Positions 16,984 through 25,942 of a stretch of DNA of 49,040 nucleotides are shown here, one piece after another (positions within the stretch are counted from its first letter, which is position 1; each line of letters starts with the position of its first letter). Under the pieces are notes generated by a model. That model worked only from the letters and a program-made list of their open reading frames with translations. It did no database searches and was not told where the DNA came from. The stretch spans positions 1 through 49,040 of the forward strand of contig JAGCTY010000178.1 in assembly GCA_017963105.1 (NCBI GenBank), read 5' to 3'. The DNA is from Lentisphaeria bacterium. Its GTDB lineage: Bacteria > Verrucomicrobiota > Lentisphaeria > Victivallales > UBA1829. The position numbers were made by a program, and so were the translations under genes.

Positions 16984-17469
16984 ATGGCCGAATCCGAAAC
17001 TCCGAAACCCAACAAGCCGCCCCTCAATCACGACGAGCTGCGCTCCAGACTGCCCTTCCCCGCCGCCGGACTGCTTCCGCATGGCGAACCCTTCGCGCTG
17101 ATCGACACGATCGTCGAGGAATGGGACATGGGCGGCAAAACGACCTCCGTGGTGCATCCCGACCATCCGCTGGCGGCCGCCGACGGCTCCACCGGCGCGG
17201 AAACGTTCATCGAATACGCCGCGCAGACCGCCGCCGTCCTCGACGCCTATCAGCGCCAGGACAAGTCATTCGGCGGCCTCCTGGTCGAAGTCGTCGACTC
17301 CGAGTATTCCGCCATCCCGCACGTCGGCGACACCGTGGACGTCGTCATCAACGTCCAGTACGACCTCGGCAAGTGGCGCGGCATCGGATACGAGGCGTCC
17401 GTCAACGGCAAGCCCGCCGCGAAAGGCACGCTGAAACTCTTCCTGACCAACTACGACGAGAAAAAATGA
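16984..17469 (+). CDS. Hotdog-fold 3-hydroxyacyl-ACP dehydratase (ApeP-like)
   Basis: A 161-residue single-hotdog protein. The N-terminal LLPHGEPFALIDTIVE block contains the catalytic-type His, and ETFIEYAAQTAA is the central helix with the acidic residue and Gln, as in ApeP/FabZ-like dehydratases of aryl-polyene and flexirubin pathways. The first 25 residues are polar and probably disordered. AAGGAA precedes the ATG. It overlaps the LolA-like gene by 4 nt. It probably forms double bonds during polyene extension. Confidence 0.82.
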   Translation: MAESETPKPNKPPLNHDELRSRLPFPAAGLLPHGEPFALIDTIVEEWDMGGKTTSVVHPDHPLAAADGSTGAETFIEYAAQTAAVLDAYQRQDKSFGGLLVEVVDSEYSAIPHVGDTVDVVINVQYDLGKWRGIGYEASVNGKPAAKGTLKLFLTNYDEKK

Positions 17470-18155
17470 ACTCCAGTCCGGCGATCCGCATCCTGACGGC
17501 GGTTCTTCTGTCCGTCTGCGCATCCTTCGCCCTTGCGGGGGAGGATTCTTCGCAGACGGAAACAGGGAAGCATCAGGAAGCGGAAGCCGCCGCTGCACCT
17601 GACACCGCGGAGCTGCTCGCGAACATCGCGAATTTCAAGACGCTCCGCACGAAATTCGTCCAGACGAAGCACCTGAAGGCGTTCAAAAAGCCGATGGTCC
17701 TGAACGGCGAGCTCTGCCTCGACCGTCCCGGCAAGCGCTTCGCCTGGCACGTCGAAAAACCGCTCCGGTACTCCTGCATCATCGCGAACGGAAAGCTCAC
17801 GCAGTGGGACGCCGACTCCGACAAGACCGTCTCCGTGCCGTTCTCCAAGTATCCGATGCTCGAAATGCTTTCCGACGCCATGACGGCCTTCGCGTCCGGC
17901 GACGTGAAGGCGCTGGAAAAGGATTTCGAGGCAACCGCCGGCAAGGACGGCACGGTCGTGCTGAAACCGCGTTCCGAACGCTTCGCCGCCTCGCTCATCA
18001 CCGAGGTTGAGCTCACCCTCGACGATACGAAAACGAAGATCGTGAAGGTCCGCGCATCCGAGAAAAACGGCGACGTAACCGAGCTCGTCTACACCGATTC
18101 CGTGTTCGACTCCGACATCCCGGACGATCTCTGGCAGGCGAAACAGAAAAAATGA
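17466..18155 (+). CDS. LolA-like outer-membrane lipoprotein carrier family protein
   Basis: A 229-residue periplasmic protein with an N-terminal signal peptide (hydrophobic to ASFALA, about residue 25). LolA-type beta-sheet features are visible: FVQTKHLKAFKKPMVLNGEL, then KRFAWHVEKPLRYSCIIANG, and a C-terminal DIPDDLW near the end, matching the usual IxDxxF-like end of the fold. LolA-like genes sit beside MMPL exporters in aryl-polyene clusters and are thought to carry the lipid product across the periplasm. The start is the ATGA overlap with the upstream dehydratase gene. It overlaps the exporter gene by 4 nt. Confidence 0.82.
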   Translation: MNSSPAIRILTAVLLSVCASFALAGEDSSQTETGKHQEAEAAAAPDTAELLANIANFKTLRTKFVQTKHLKAFKKPMVLNGELCLDRPGKRFAWHVEKPLRYSCIIANGKLTQWDADSDKTVSVPFSKYPMLEMLSDAMTAFASGDVKALEKDFEATAGKDGTVVLKPRSERFAASLITEVELTLDDTKTKIVKVRASEKNGDVTELVYTDSVFDSDIPDDLWQAKQKK

Positions 18156-21100
18156 AATCCCTGTTACGGCGCGTCATTCTGTTCGGTTTGAGACGCCCGG
18201 TCCTCGCGGCGGGCCTGTCGCTTCTCGCGCTCGCCCTCGCCGCACTCCCGCTCCTCGCCGCATCGTTCAGCGCCGACATCACGCGCATGCTCCCCACCGG
18301 CAGCAGGTCCGAACGCGCCTGCGCCGTGCTCCTGAACTCCGGGCTGTTCAACCAGTCCGCTGTCCTGTTCACCGCGGACACGGAGGAACAGCTCGATGCC
18401 GCGTCTTCCGAGATCGACAGCATTGCCGAGGAAATCGCGTCCGTCCCCGGCGTCACGCGCGTCGACAACCGCTTTCTGCCGGACGACCTCCCCGCCACCC
18501 TCGCATCCTTCCAGGAATGGATTCCGCAATTCCAGCCGTTTTCCGGGCCTGATGCCGCCGGGATCGTCAAGGAGGTCAAACGCAAAATATTGCTCGGCGG
18601 CTTCGCCTCGCTCGTGCTCGCCGACCCGACCGGATTCGCCGCATCGAAACTTGCTACGCTCGAACAGTTCCGTTCCGCCTCGTCGTTCCATCTGAAGGAC
18701 GGCGAAACGGCCATCGTCGCCCCGACCGGCCTGCACCGTCTGCTCCTGCTCGAAACGGACGTTTCCGCCGCCGACACAACGGGCGGGCGGCGGCTCATGG
18801 GCGACCTCGAAAACGTCCTAGCAAAGCATCCGATGTCCGGCATCCATGCCGACCTCCTGCTCGCACACGCGCACTCCATCGAAAACGAACGCGTCATCAA
18901 GTCGGACGTGAAACTCGCGTGCATCCTCTCGATCCTTTTCTTTCTGCCCGCGATCCTGCTGCTCTTCCGCCGCGACCTGCGCGCACTGGCGATCCCGGTC
19001 TTTCCGGCGGTCGTCTCGCTTGCCGCCGTCGGCCTCCTCGCGATCCCCGGCGAACCCGTCCTGCTCTTCGTGACAGCCACCGGCGGGCTCGTGATCGGGC
19101 TGGCGGTCGACTACGGCGTGCATGTCTACATGACCATGCAGACGCCCTGCCCCGTGCGCCGCCTGATCCGCATCGCGCCGTCCCTGCTGACGGGCGCGGC
19201 GACCTCGGCCGCTGTCTTCCTGCTGCTCGCGCTGACGCCGATCCCCGGCGTGCGGCAGTTCGGCGTGTTCATCGGGATCAGCCTCCTCGCCAGCCTCATT
19301 CTCACGCTCCTGCTGTTCCCGTCCATCCTGATCCGAACGAAAGCGCCTCTTCCGAAACCGCGCCCGATGAAAACCTTCTCGCCGAAGCTCGCATCCATTC
19401 TCTGCTTCGGCCTGATGGCCGTCTTCGCGACCCACGCCATGCTGCATCTCTCCGTCCGAACGGATCTGCGGCAGTTCGACGCCGCCCAGGCGAAGCTCGG
19501 AGATACAGCAGAGGCCGTGGAGAAGCTTTTCCTTTACGGTCCGGCGTCGGTCGTGCTGGCCGTACATGGCGCGGACGCCGACGAAGCGCTGATGCGCGCA
19601 ACCGTGCTCTGCGACCGTCTTTTCGAATCGGATTCCCCCCCCGGAATGTACGTGTCTCTCTCCGGCCTTGAGGGCAAGATGTTTTCCCCGTCTTTCCTGA
19701 TCCCGCCGAAAAGTGTCCGGGAGGCGAATCTCGCTTCCTGGCTGGCAGAGTTCGATTACCCCAAGTTCGCAAAAGACCTCCGGGCCGCAGCCGAAGAGGA
19801 AGGATTCGAGCCGGATGCCTTCGATCCCTTCCTCGCCTCGCTCGAACAAGGCCTCGAATCTCCCGATCATGACTCCTTCCCCGAAGTCATCGCGCCCGTG
19901 CTGAACCGCATCCTGCGTCCGGCGACGGACGGCAACGGCTGGTATGCCGCGGTCTTTCTGCCGCAGGCCGCCCTGTACTCCTCCTTCCTCGCCTCAAATC
20001 TCCCGGCCGACCTCGAAACCGTCGCCATCTCCCGCGTGAAGATCCCCGACATGATCGTGTCCGACATGAAGTCCGCAGCGACGCGCCCTGTGATCCTCGC
20101 CGTGCTCTCGGTCTTCATGATCGCACTCCTCTTCTTCCGCAGCGTCCGAGACAGCCTCTGCGCCATGATCCCGGTCGCGATGGCGCTGCTGGCCGTCTGC
20201 GCCGTATACGCGCTCCTCGGCAAGCCGTTGAACCTCGCCGCCGAAATATCGCTGGTCCTGCTCTCCGGCCTCGCCATCGACTACGGCGTCTTCGTGATCG
20301 GCAGCGAACGCTCCGCCGCGAATCCGTACGTTTTCCGCGCGATCTCCGCATCCGCGCTCACGACCGCCGCCGGCGGCCTCACGATCGCCTTCGCCGGGCA
20401 TCCGCTCCTGCACGAAGCCGGATTCGCGCTGGTCCCCGGCGTGCTCGCCGCCTGGGGCGCAGCCGCCCTGCTCCTGCCGTCCATCCGCCGCGGTTTCGTT
20501 CAAAACAACAAAAAAATCTCCTCGCTCAAAACCATACTCTTTGTCCTCGCTCCCGCGTTCCTCCTCCTCACATCCGCCTGCCATTCCCTGCCCTACGAAT
20601 ACGAACCGGTCCCGCCCCTGACGGAGACAGAATGGGTGCTTTACCGCGACGCCGTCCAGCCGACCGCCGGACCGATGAAGCCGTTCGCGTTCCAAGGCAA
20701 AGTCACGTTCGAATACAAATTCTTCAAACAGGCGACGCTCTGCGCCGTTTCCTATGACGATTCCGGGGAACTCCGCGTGGCGGCGTTTTCCCCGTCCGGC
20801 GGAAAGATCTTTGAGCTGGCGGGCACGAAGGACGCCCTCGCGGACTACTGGTTCATGCCGATCGACTTCCTGGAAGGACACGAGGACGAGGCCGCCGGAT
20901 TCATCCTGGAAGACTTCTTCCACATCTTCGACAATTTGGACCCGTGGCGCGGCGTCAAAACAGGTGCGACAGAAAATGTAAAAGACGGCAGCAGAATCAT
21001 CCGGCGTGAATCCGTCGGAAACGGCGATGGAAACGGCAAAGAGGAGCTTGTCAGCGAGTTTTGGGGAACGAAATTGCCCGTTATGAGAAAAAATTACTTT

Positions 21101-21253
21101 AAAAACGAAACTATCGACTGGCAATCCTGGTACTTTCGGTATATCGTAAATGATACGACTATTTTTCCTGAAATCATCGTATACGACAATAATAAACACG
21201 GATACCGTCTGATCCTGACGGTATCGGATCTTTTTGAGGACAGCGAACCATGA
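18152..21253 (+). CDS. MMPL/RND exporter fused to a lipoprotein-like (DUF3261-type) domain
   Basis: A 1033-residue protein. Residues 1-785 form an MMPL-type exporter: TM1 (about 15-37), a large periplasmic loop, five TMs with GLAVDYGVHV, a second half starting near residue 415, another loop and five TMs with GLAIDYGVFV. After a basic stretch (RRGFVQNNKK) comes an extra hydrophobic segment ending in a perfect lipobox, LTSAC, with Cys810, then about 220 residues resembling the DUF3261/LolB-like lipoprotein that is a separate gene in other aryl-polyene clusters. No in-frame ATG, GTG or TTG occurs at the junction, so it reads as one polypeptide. Its last 300 nt are notably AT-rich. It overlaps both neighbouring genes by 4 nt. 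Confidence 0.82.
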   Translation: MKSLLRRVILFGLRRPVLAAGLSLLALALAALPLLAASFSADITRMLPTGSRSERACAVLLNSGLFNQSAVLFTADTEEQLDAASSEIDSIAEEIASVPGVTRVDNRFLPDDLPATLASFQEWIPQFQPFSGPDAAGIVKEVKRKILLGGFASLVLADPTGFAASKLATLEQFRSASSFHLKDGETAIVAPTGLHRLLLLETDVSAADTTGGRRLMGDLENVLAKHPMSGIHADLLLAHAHSIENERVIKSDVKLACILSILFFLPAILLLFRRDLRALAIPVFPAVVSLAAVGLLAIPGEPVLLFVTATGGLVIGLAVDYGVHVYMTMQTPCPVRRLIRIAPSLLTGAATSAAVFLLLALTPIPGVRQFGVFIGISLLASLILTLLLFPSILIRTKAPLPKPRPMKTFSPKLASILCFGLMAVFATHAMLHLSVRTDLRQFDAAQAKLGDTAEAVEKLFLYGPASVVLAVHGADADEALMRATVLCDRLFESDSPPGMYVSLSGLEGKMFSPSFLIPPKSVREANLASWLAEFDYPKFAKDLRAAAEEEGFEPDAFDPFLASLEQGLESPDHDSFPEVIAPVLNRILRPATDGNGWYAAVFLPQAALYSSFLASNLPADLETVAISRVKIPDMIVSDMKSAATRPVILAVLSVFMIALLFFRSVRDSLCAMIPVAMALLAVCAVYALLGKPLNLAAEISLVLLSGLAIDYGVFVIGSERSAANPYVFRAISASALTTAAGGLTIAFAGHPLLHEAGFALVPGVLAAWGAAALLLPSIRRGFVQNNKKISSLKTILFVLAPAFLLLTSACHSLPYEYEPVPPLTETEWVLYRDAVQPTAGPMKPFAFQGKVTFEYKFFKQATLCAVSYDDSGELRVAAFSPSGGKIFELAGTKDALADYWFMPIDFLEGHEDEAAGFILEDFFHIFDNLDPWRGVKTGATENVKDGSRIIRRESVGNGDGNGKEELVSEFWGTKLPVMRKNYFKNETIDWQSWYFRYIVNDTTIFPEIIVYDNNKHGYRLILTVSDLFEDSEP

Positions 21254-21636
21254 CTATCTGGGATGAAATCGACTCGATCTACAATCAGGCCGGCGAAAAC
21301 GGCGAAGAAGGCCCCTGCACGTTTTCCGTCCCCGGCACCTTCTCGGGCTACCGCGGACACTTCCCCGGCAATCCGATCCTGCCCGGAATCGTCCAGCTTT
21401 CCTTCATCCGCCGCCTGGCCGAACGCCGCCTCGGGCGTCCGCTCCGCCTCGCAGGCGTCCGCCGCATCAAGTATCTGCGCCTGATCACGCCGGACATGCC
21501 GGTGACGCTCGCGCTGACGCTCGAACCGGGCGAGACCGAAGGCACATGGGCCGCGAACGCCTCGTTCGTGAACGGCGAAGGAGGACGCGTCTCCGCGGCA
21601 AAACTGGTCTTCGCTCCCAAAGAAAGCGCAATATGA
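21250..21636 (+). CDS. Hotdog-fold dehydratase, FabA/FabZ/ApeI-like
   Basis: A 128-residue hotdog protein. The family active-site helix appears as GHFPGNPILPGIVQL (about residues 35-49), with the FabZ-type His. The usual acidic residue of FabZ (Glu in the helix) is not obvious: Q48 follows the PGIV segment, which also occurs in ApeI-like members. It is likely the second dehydratase of the pathway. ATGA overlaps on both sides show translational coupling. Confidence 0.8.
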   Translation: MTIWDEIDSIYNQAGENGEEGPCTFSVPGTFSGYRGHFPGNPILPGIVQLSFIRRLAERRLGRPLRLAGVRRIKYLRLITPDMPVTLALTLEPGETEGTWAANASFVNGEGGRVSAAKLVFAPKESAI

Positions 21637-22115
21637 GACATCCCGAGTTCAAGCAATATTTTGAACGCATACCCGGCGGTCCGCCGCCGCTCGAAGTCAG
21701 CGTCACGCGCCGTCTCCAGTTCAGCGAATCCGACCCTCTGAAGATCGCCTGGCACGGCAATTACGCGAAGTTTTTCGAAGCCGCTTACACCGAGCTTTCG
21801 CACAGCTTCGGGTTCGACAACCATCGCCTGGAGGAGGAGCACGTCTCCGCGCTCTTCTACCACGACGAATACGACTACCGCATCCCGCTCCCCTGCGACG
21901 CGGTGTTCCACACCTCGGCCGCGCTCATCTGGACCGACGCCCCGCGCATCAACATCGAGTACGCCGTGCGCCTGGAGGACGGACGCGTGGCCGCCACCGG
22001 CTGCACCACGCAGGTCTTCATCGACGCCCGCGACTTCTCGCCGCTCTGGCACATCCCGGCGTTCTGGGAAGAGTTTCTGAACCGCTGGAAGGAAGGAGCG
22101 TACCATCATGGATGA
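21633..22115 (+). CDS. 4HBT/YbgC-like acyl thioesterase
   Basis: A 160-residue hotdog protein of the acyl-CoA/ACP thioesterase group. The signature FSESDPLKIAWHGNYAKFFEAAY (about residues 30-52, quoted in part: SDPLKIAWHGNY) contains the Asp and the HGNYxxxFE helix of 4HBT enzymes. Such thioesterases occur in aryl-polyene clusters and may release or proofread acyl chains. The start is the ATGA overlap with the ApeI-like gene; it overlaps the next ketosynthase gene by 8 nt. Confidence 0.82.
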   Translation: MRHPEFKQYFERIPGGPPPLEVSVTRRLQFSESDPLKIAWHGNYAKFFEAAYTELSHSFGFDNHRLEEEHVSALFYHDEYDYRIPLPCDAVFHTSAALIWTDAPRINIEYAVRLEDGRVAATGCTTQVFIDARDFSPLWHIPAFWEEFLNRWKEGAYHHG

Positions 22116-23217
22116 CCGCACCCCAGTGATCGTCGACTGCGACCTGTACACCGCGTTCGGACCCGGCGTGGAAGCCTGCTGGAACGGGCTTCTGGACAAC
22201 CATGCCGCGTTCTCCGACTGCTCCCGGTTCCACAACGACAAATTCTCCACAGCCCTCGCGGCCATGGCCCCCGGCGCGGATGTGAACGGCACGGCGGAGA
22301 TCCCCGGTTTCTTCCTGGACTATCTCTCCGCGACCGCGAAGAAAATGCCGCGCGATGCCGAACTCTTCCTCGCCAGTACCGTCGGCGAAATCGAATACAT
22401 CGACAATCCCGAACGCCGCTGCACCTGCGACATGCTGCTGGAACGCGCCCTGAAGGTCTGCGAAAAGGACCGCGGACGCATCGTTTCCGCCGCCTGTGCC
22501 TCCTCGAACTCCGCGTTCGTCTCGCTGAACCGCCACATCCGCAGCGGCCGCCTCGATTCGGCAGTCGTGATCGGCACCGACTACGTCAGCGAGTTCATCT
22601 TCTCCGGCTTCGCCACGCTGCGCGCCCTCGCCCGCACGATTGCGCGGCCCTACGACCGAAACCGCGACGGGCTTCTGCTTGGCGACGCCGCATCCATCAT
22701 CAACATCTGCTCGGCGAAGAAGGCCGCCGAACTCGGCCTGAAGCCGCGCGCAGTCCTCGCGTCCGGCGGCATGAGCTGCGACGCGGTCCACATCACCGCA
22801 CCCATGCCCCACGGCGAAGCGCTCTCCGAAGCCATCGTCCACGCGCTGAACGAGGCCGGACTCACCCCGGACGACATCGGCGCGGTCATCGGGCACGGCA
22901 CCGGGACGCGCTACAACGACGATATGGAGCTTCAGGCGATCCGCCGCGTCTTCGGCGAACGTTCCGTGCCGATGCTCTCCGTGAAGGGCGCGTGCGGGCA
23001 TACGCTCGCCGGCGCGGGCCTCGTGGAAGCCGTGGTCGGCGTCCGCATGCTGGAGACGGGGCTGATCCCGCCGCAGACCTCGCTCGTCACGCCCGAACCG
23101 GAAGCCGCCCGCTACGTTTCCACCGAAATCCGCAAACTCGAAAAACCGCGCGTCCTGTGCATGAACTCCGGATTCGGAGGACTGAACGCCGTCATCATCC
23201 TGGAGGCCGTATCATGA
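22108..23217 (+). CDS. Beta-ketoacyl synthase, paired with a half ketosynthase
   Basis: A 369-residue condensing enzyme, slightly short for the family because of loop deletions. The triad is complete: Cys130 in AACASSN, His263 in GHGTGT and His298 in CGHTLAG. A C-terminal NSGFGGLNAV block is present. The next gene, overlapping by 4 nt, is a half-size ketosynthase-like protein without the cysteine, suggesting a KS-CLF heterodimer (ApeO/ApeC-type arrangement). The start at 22108 is inside the end of the thioesterase gene. Confidence 0.88.
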   Translation: MDDRTPVIVDCDLYTAFGPGVEACWNGLLDNHAAFSDCSRFHNDKFSTALAAMAPGADVNGTAEIPGFFLDYLSATAKKMPRDAELFLASTVGEIEYIDNPERRCTCDMLLERALKVCEKDRGRIVSAACASSNSAFVSLNRHIRSGRLDSAVVIGTDYVSEFIFSGFATLRALARTIARPYDRNRDGLLLGDAASIINICSAKKAAELGLKPRAVLASGGMSCDAVHITAPMPHGEALSEAIVHALNEAGLTPDDIGAVIGHGTGTRYNDDMELQAIRRVFGERSVPMLSVKGACGHTLAGAGLVEAVVGVRMLETGLIPPQTSLVTPEPEAARYVSTEIRKLEKPRVLCMNSGFGGLNAVIILEAVS

Positions 23218-23843
23218 GCGCATATCCCTGGCATATCATCGGAGGCGTCACGGCCGACGGCCTTTCCTTCCGCACCTGGCGGCGCGGCCTCATCTACACG
23301 GCGGAGGACACGCAGGACGCCAAGGCGAAAGTCTCCGAACCGCAGGACGAGTTCCCGCACGTCTACGGGCTCGACAATTTCCGGCGCGGCGATGCGAAGG
23401 TCCGCACCTACATTCTCGCATCTGTTCTGGCGCACCGCGATGCGGAGGTCGATTCCGTCCGCGAGACCGCCATCGCCGACTTCGGGCGGCAGGGCTGCCA
23501 CGAACAGAACCTGAACTATTTCAACGACTACCGCGAGCACGGACGTCACCTCGGGCGCGGGCACCTTTTCGTCGGCACGCTCCCGACCACGCCTCCCTGC
23601 GAAGCCGCGATTTCGCTCAAGCTCACCGGTCCGTGTTTCTACATGGATTCGCTCGGGCGATGGCCCGTCCTCTGGGACGAAGTCACGAACTTCTTCGAAA
23701 TGCCGGGCATCCGGCGCGTGATGATCTGCCATTACGAATCGAACAAGCTGACCGTCCTGCTGGCGGAGCCCGGCGGCACGACCGAGATCCCGGACGATTC
23801 CGATCCCAAAACCCTCGCACGGCGCGTTTTCCACGCGGAGTAA
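23214..23843 (+). CDS. Half-length ketosynthase-like protein (chain-length-factor candidate)
   Basis: A 209-residue protein. The block LFVGTLPTTPPCEAAISLKLTGPCFYMD aligns by eye with the ketosynthase stretch that leads to the nucleophile elbow (quoted in part: GTLPTTPPCEAAI and TGPCFYMDSLG). Where ketosynthases have the active Cys, this protein has a Gly, and no histidine pair follows. It therefore looks like a truncated, inactive thiolase-fold subunit, as for the short chain-length factors of aryl-polyene clusters. It overlaps the preceding ketosynthase gene by 4 nt, which supports a 1:1 complex. Confidence 0.65.
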   Translation: MSAYPWHIIGGVTADGLSFRTWRRGLIYTAEDTQDAKAKVSEPQDEFPHVYGLDNFRRGDAKVRTYILASVLAHRDAEVDSVRETAIADFGRQGCHEQNLNYFNDYREHGRHLGRGHLFVGTLPTTPPCEAAISLKLTGPCFYMDSLGRWPVLWDEVTNFFEMPGIRRVMICHYESNKLTVLLAEPGGTTEIPDDSDPKTLARRVFHAE

Positions 23844-23861
23844 AGACAGGGGGACGACCTC

Positions 23862-25028
23862 ATGCGCTGCTGCTGCGTGATCCCCGTTTTCAACCATGCC
23901 TCCACGGCCCCCGCCGTGATCGAACGGACGCGCGCCGTCATGCCCGACGTCCTCGTGATCGACGACGGTTCCGAGGACATCGATCTGGCGGAATATTACG
24001 CCGGAACGAACATCGAGGTCATACGGCATCCGCGCAACCTCGGCAAGGGCGCGGCGCTCCTCACCGCCGTCCGCACGCTCGCCCCGCGCGGCTACGACTA
24101 CATGATCACGCTCGACGCCGACGCCCAGCACGACCCGGAGGACATCCCGCGCTTCCTGCCGATCCTCGAAAAGAACGACTGGACGCTCGTCGCCGGGGTC
24201 CGCGATTTCTCCGTGCCGAACGTCCCCGGCCGCAGCAAGTTCGGACGCATGTTCTCCAATTTCTGGTTCCTCGTCGAGACCGGCAGAAAGATATCCGACT
24301 CGCAGAGCGGATTCCGCGCGTATCCGCTCAAATATATTTCGCGGATCAGGTGCTCCTCGCTTCACTACACGTTCGAGACCGAACTGCTCACGCGCTGCAT
24401 GTGGGCTGGGCTGGACCTCGCGGAGGTCCCGATCTCCACGCACTACGACCCGCCCGGAGAACGCGTCTCGCATTTCCATCCGTTCCGCGACAACCTGCGC
24501 ATGACCTGGCTGCACACGCGCCTGGTCTTCCGCCGCCTGATCCCGTTCGGCGTCAGAAAGCTCCGGCAGACGCCCCGCGAATATCCGCGCCTGTGGAAAC
24601 CGAAGGAACTCTGGGACTGGCTCGTCAAGGAAAACACATCCTCGCTCGGACTCGCCTTCTCCGCGTTCGTCGGCGCGTTCATCGCCGTGTTTCCGACGTA
24701 CGGATTCTGCACGATCCTGATCCTCTACGTCGCCGCCCGGCTCCACCTCAACAAAGCCATGGCCTTCATGGCGCAGCATCCGTTCATGCCGCCGTTCTGT
24801 CCGGTCCTCTGCATCGAACTCGGCTTTTTCCTGCGGCACGGCAAGTTCCTGCTCCCGGAGGATCTGAATTTCCACAGCACGGTCCGCGAGCTCCATCTAC
24901 GCCTGTTCGAGTGGCTTCTCGGCAGCATCATCCTTGCGCCGGTCTTCGCAACCGTCGTCGCCGTGATCGTCTATTGCGCCGCCGAACTCTGCCGCGGCAT
25001 CATCCGCGGAAGGAGCGCCCGCACATGA
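23862..25028 (+). CDS. GT2 glycosyltransferase with C-terminal DUF2062 membrane domain
   Basis: A 388-residue two-domain protein. Residues 1-225 are a GT-A family 2 domain: CVIPVFNHA at the start, VIDDGSED, and the metal-binding TLDADAQHDP (DxD), plus a later SQSGFRAYP block. Residues 255-385 are a DUF2062-type membrane domain with several helices (about 262-285, 290-310, 345-375). This fusion is characteristic of aryl-polyene clusters, where the enzyme may glycosylate the lipid product or its anchor at the inner membrane. AGGGGG precedes the start. It overlaps the next gene by 4 nt. Confidence 0.88.
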   Translation: MRCCCVIPVFNHASTAPAVIERTRAVMPDVLVIDDGSEDIDLAEYYAGTNIEVIRHPRNLGKGAALLTAVRTLAPRGYDYMITLDADAQHDPEDIPRFLPILEKNDWTLVAGVRDFSVPNVPGRSKFGRMFSNFWFLVETGRKISDSQSGFRAYPLKYISRIRCSSLHYTFETELLTRCMWAGLDLAEVPISTHYDPPGERVSHFHPFRDNLRMTWLHTRLVFRRLIPFGVRKLRQTPREYPRLWKPKELWDWLVKENTSSLGLAFSAFVGAFIAVFPTYGFCTILILYVAARLHLNKAMAFMAQHPFMPPFCPVLCIELGFFLRHGKFLLPEDLNFHSTVRELHLRLFEWLLGSIILAPVFATVVAVIVYCAAELCRGIIRGRSART

Positions 25029-25942
25029 TCCGCGCCGCACAGTCACAACCCGCCGCCAATCTGAGCGACACCCGCAAAAACAGGCTCGGGTCCGCAATCC
25101 TCCGTTGGATTCTCGCCGTCTTCGGCCCCGGCGCCGCGTGTTTCCTCGTCAAGTTCATCGCGCTCACATACGCGCTCACCGACAAACAGGCGGAGCAGCG
25201 CGCCCTGCCCTATCTGAAGCACCGTTTCCCAGGCGCCAGCGGATTCCGCATGAAACGCCATGTGTGGCGGCTTTTCACGGCGCAGGGCGAGGCGCTGATC
25301 ATGGCGCTGGCACTGGCGAACGGCCAGGCGAAAGTCATCGAACGCAACCCGGAGGCTTTCGAACCACTGCGGAACGCCCCGGGGGGGCTCGTCTTCCTCT
25401 GCTCGCATTTCGGTGCGTGGCAGGCGGCCATGCACTGCGTGAACGCGGGGAACCGCCAGGTCGCGTTCGTCGCGAAACCGGACCGCAACTCGGACGTCGA
25501 CAAGAGCCGGGCGTTCAACGGCGGCGATGCTGCCCCGCTGCACATCATCGACACCGCGGGCGCGTTCGGCGGTCTGCTGGAGGCATACGAAATTCTCGAT
25601 GCGGGCGGGGCCGTCGGGCTCATGGGCGACCGCTGCCTGGAGATGCAATCCGTGCCGGTACGATTCTTCGGCGGAACCGCGCGATTCCCCGCCGCGGCGT
25701 TCTTCCTGGCGGCAAAGGCGCACGCCCCGGTCGTGCCGTTCTTCCTGACGCGCGGAAACACCTACCGCGAGCTTCTCCTCGATTTCGGGAGCATCGCCCA
25801 TCCGGAGCGTCCCGCGCGCGGCGCGGACGGCATCAAGTTTCAGGAGGATGTCCAGCGCTACGCCGCCGACCTCGAGCGCATGGCCGGGGAACATCCTTAT
25901 GACTGCTTCCTGTTCGAAAACGTCTGGGAGGACCGCGCATGA
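25025..25942 (+). CDS. LpxL/HtrB-like lipid A-type acyltransferase
   Basis: A 305-residue acyltransferase of the LpxL/LpxM group. One N-terminal membrane segment (about residues 24-48) precedes the HX4(D/E)-like region SHFGAWQAA (about 127-135), in which the acidic residue is not at the standard place (SHFGAW against NHxGxWE), and a GLMGDRC block (about 198-204) equivalent to the GDR motif of the family. Members in aryl-polyene clusters are proposed to attach the acyl chain to a membrane anchor. ATGA overlaps join it to both neighbours. Confidence 0.8.
   Translation: MIRAAQSQPAANLSDTRKNRLGSAILRWILAVFGPGAACFLVKFIALTYALTDKQAEQRALPYLKHRFPGASGFRMKRHVWRLFTAQGEALIMALALANGQAKVIERNPEAFEPLRNAPGGLVFLCSHFGAWQAAMHCVNAGNRQVAFVAKPDRNSDVDKSRAFNGGDAAPLHIIDTAGAFGGLLEAYEILDAGGAVGLMGDRCLEMQSVPVRFFGGTARFPAAAFFLAAKAHAPVVPFFLTRGNTYRELLLDFGSIAHPERPARGADGIKFQEDVQRYAADLERMAGEHPYDCFLFENVWEDRA

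Noticed and set aside
20490..20600. A separate lipoprotein gene starting inside the MMPL gene
   Set aside because: No ATG, GTG or TTG codon in frame between the end of the exporter part and the lipobox.
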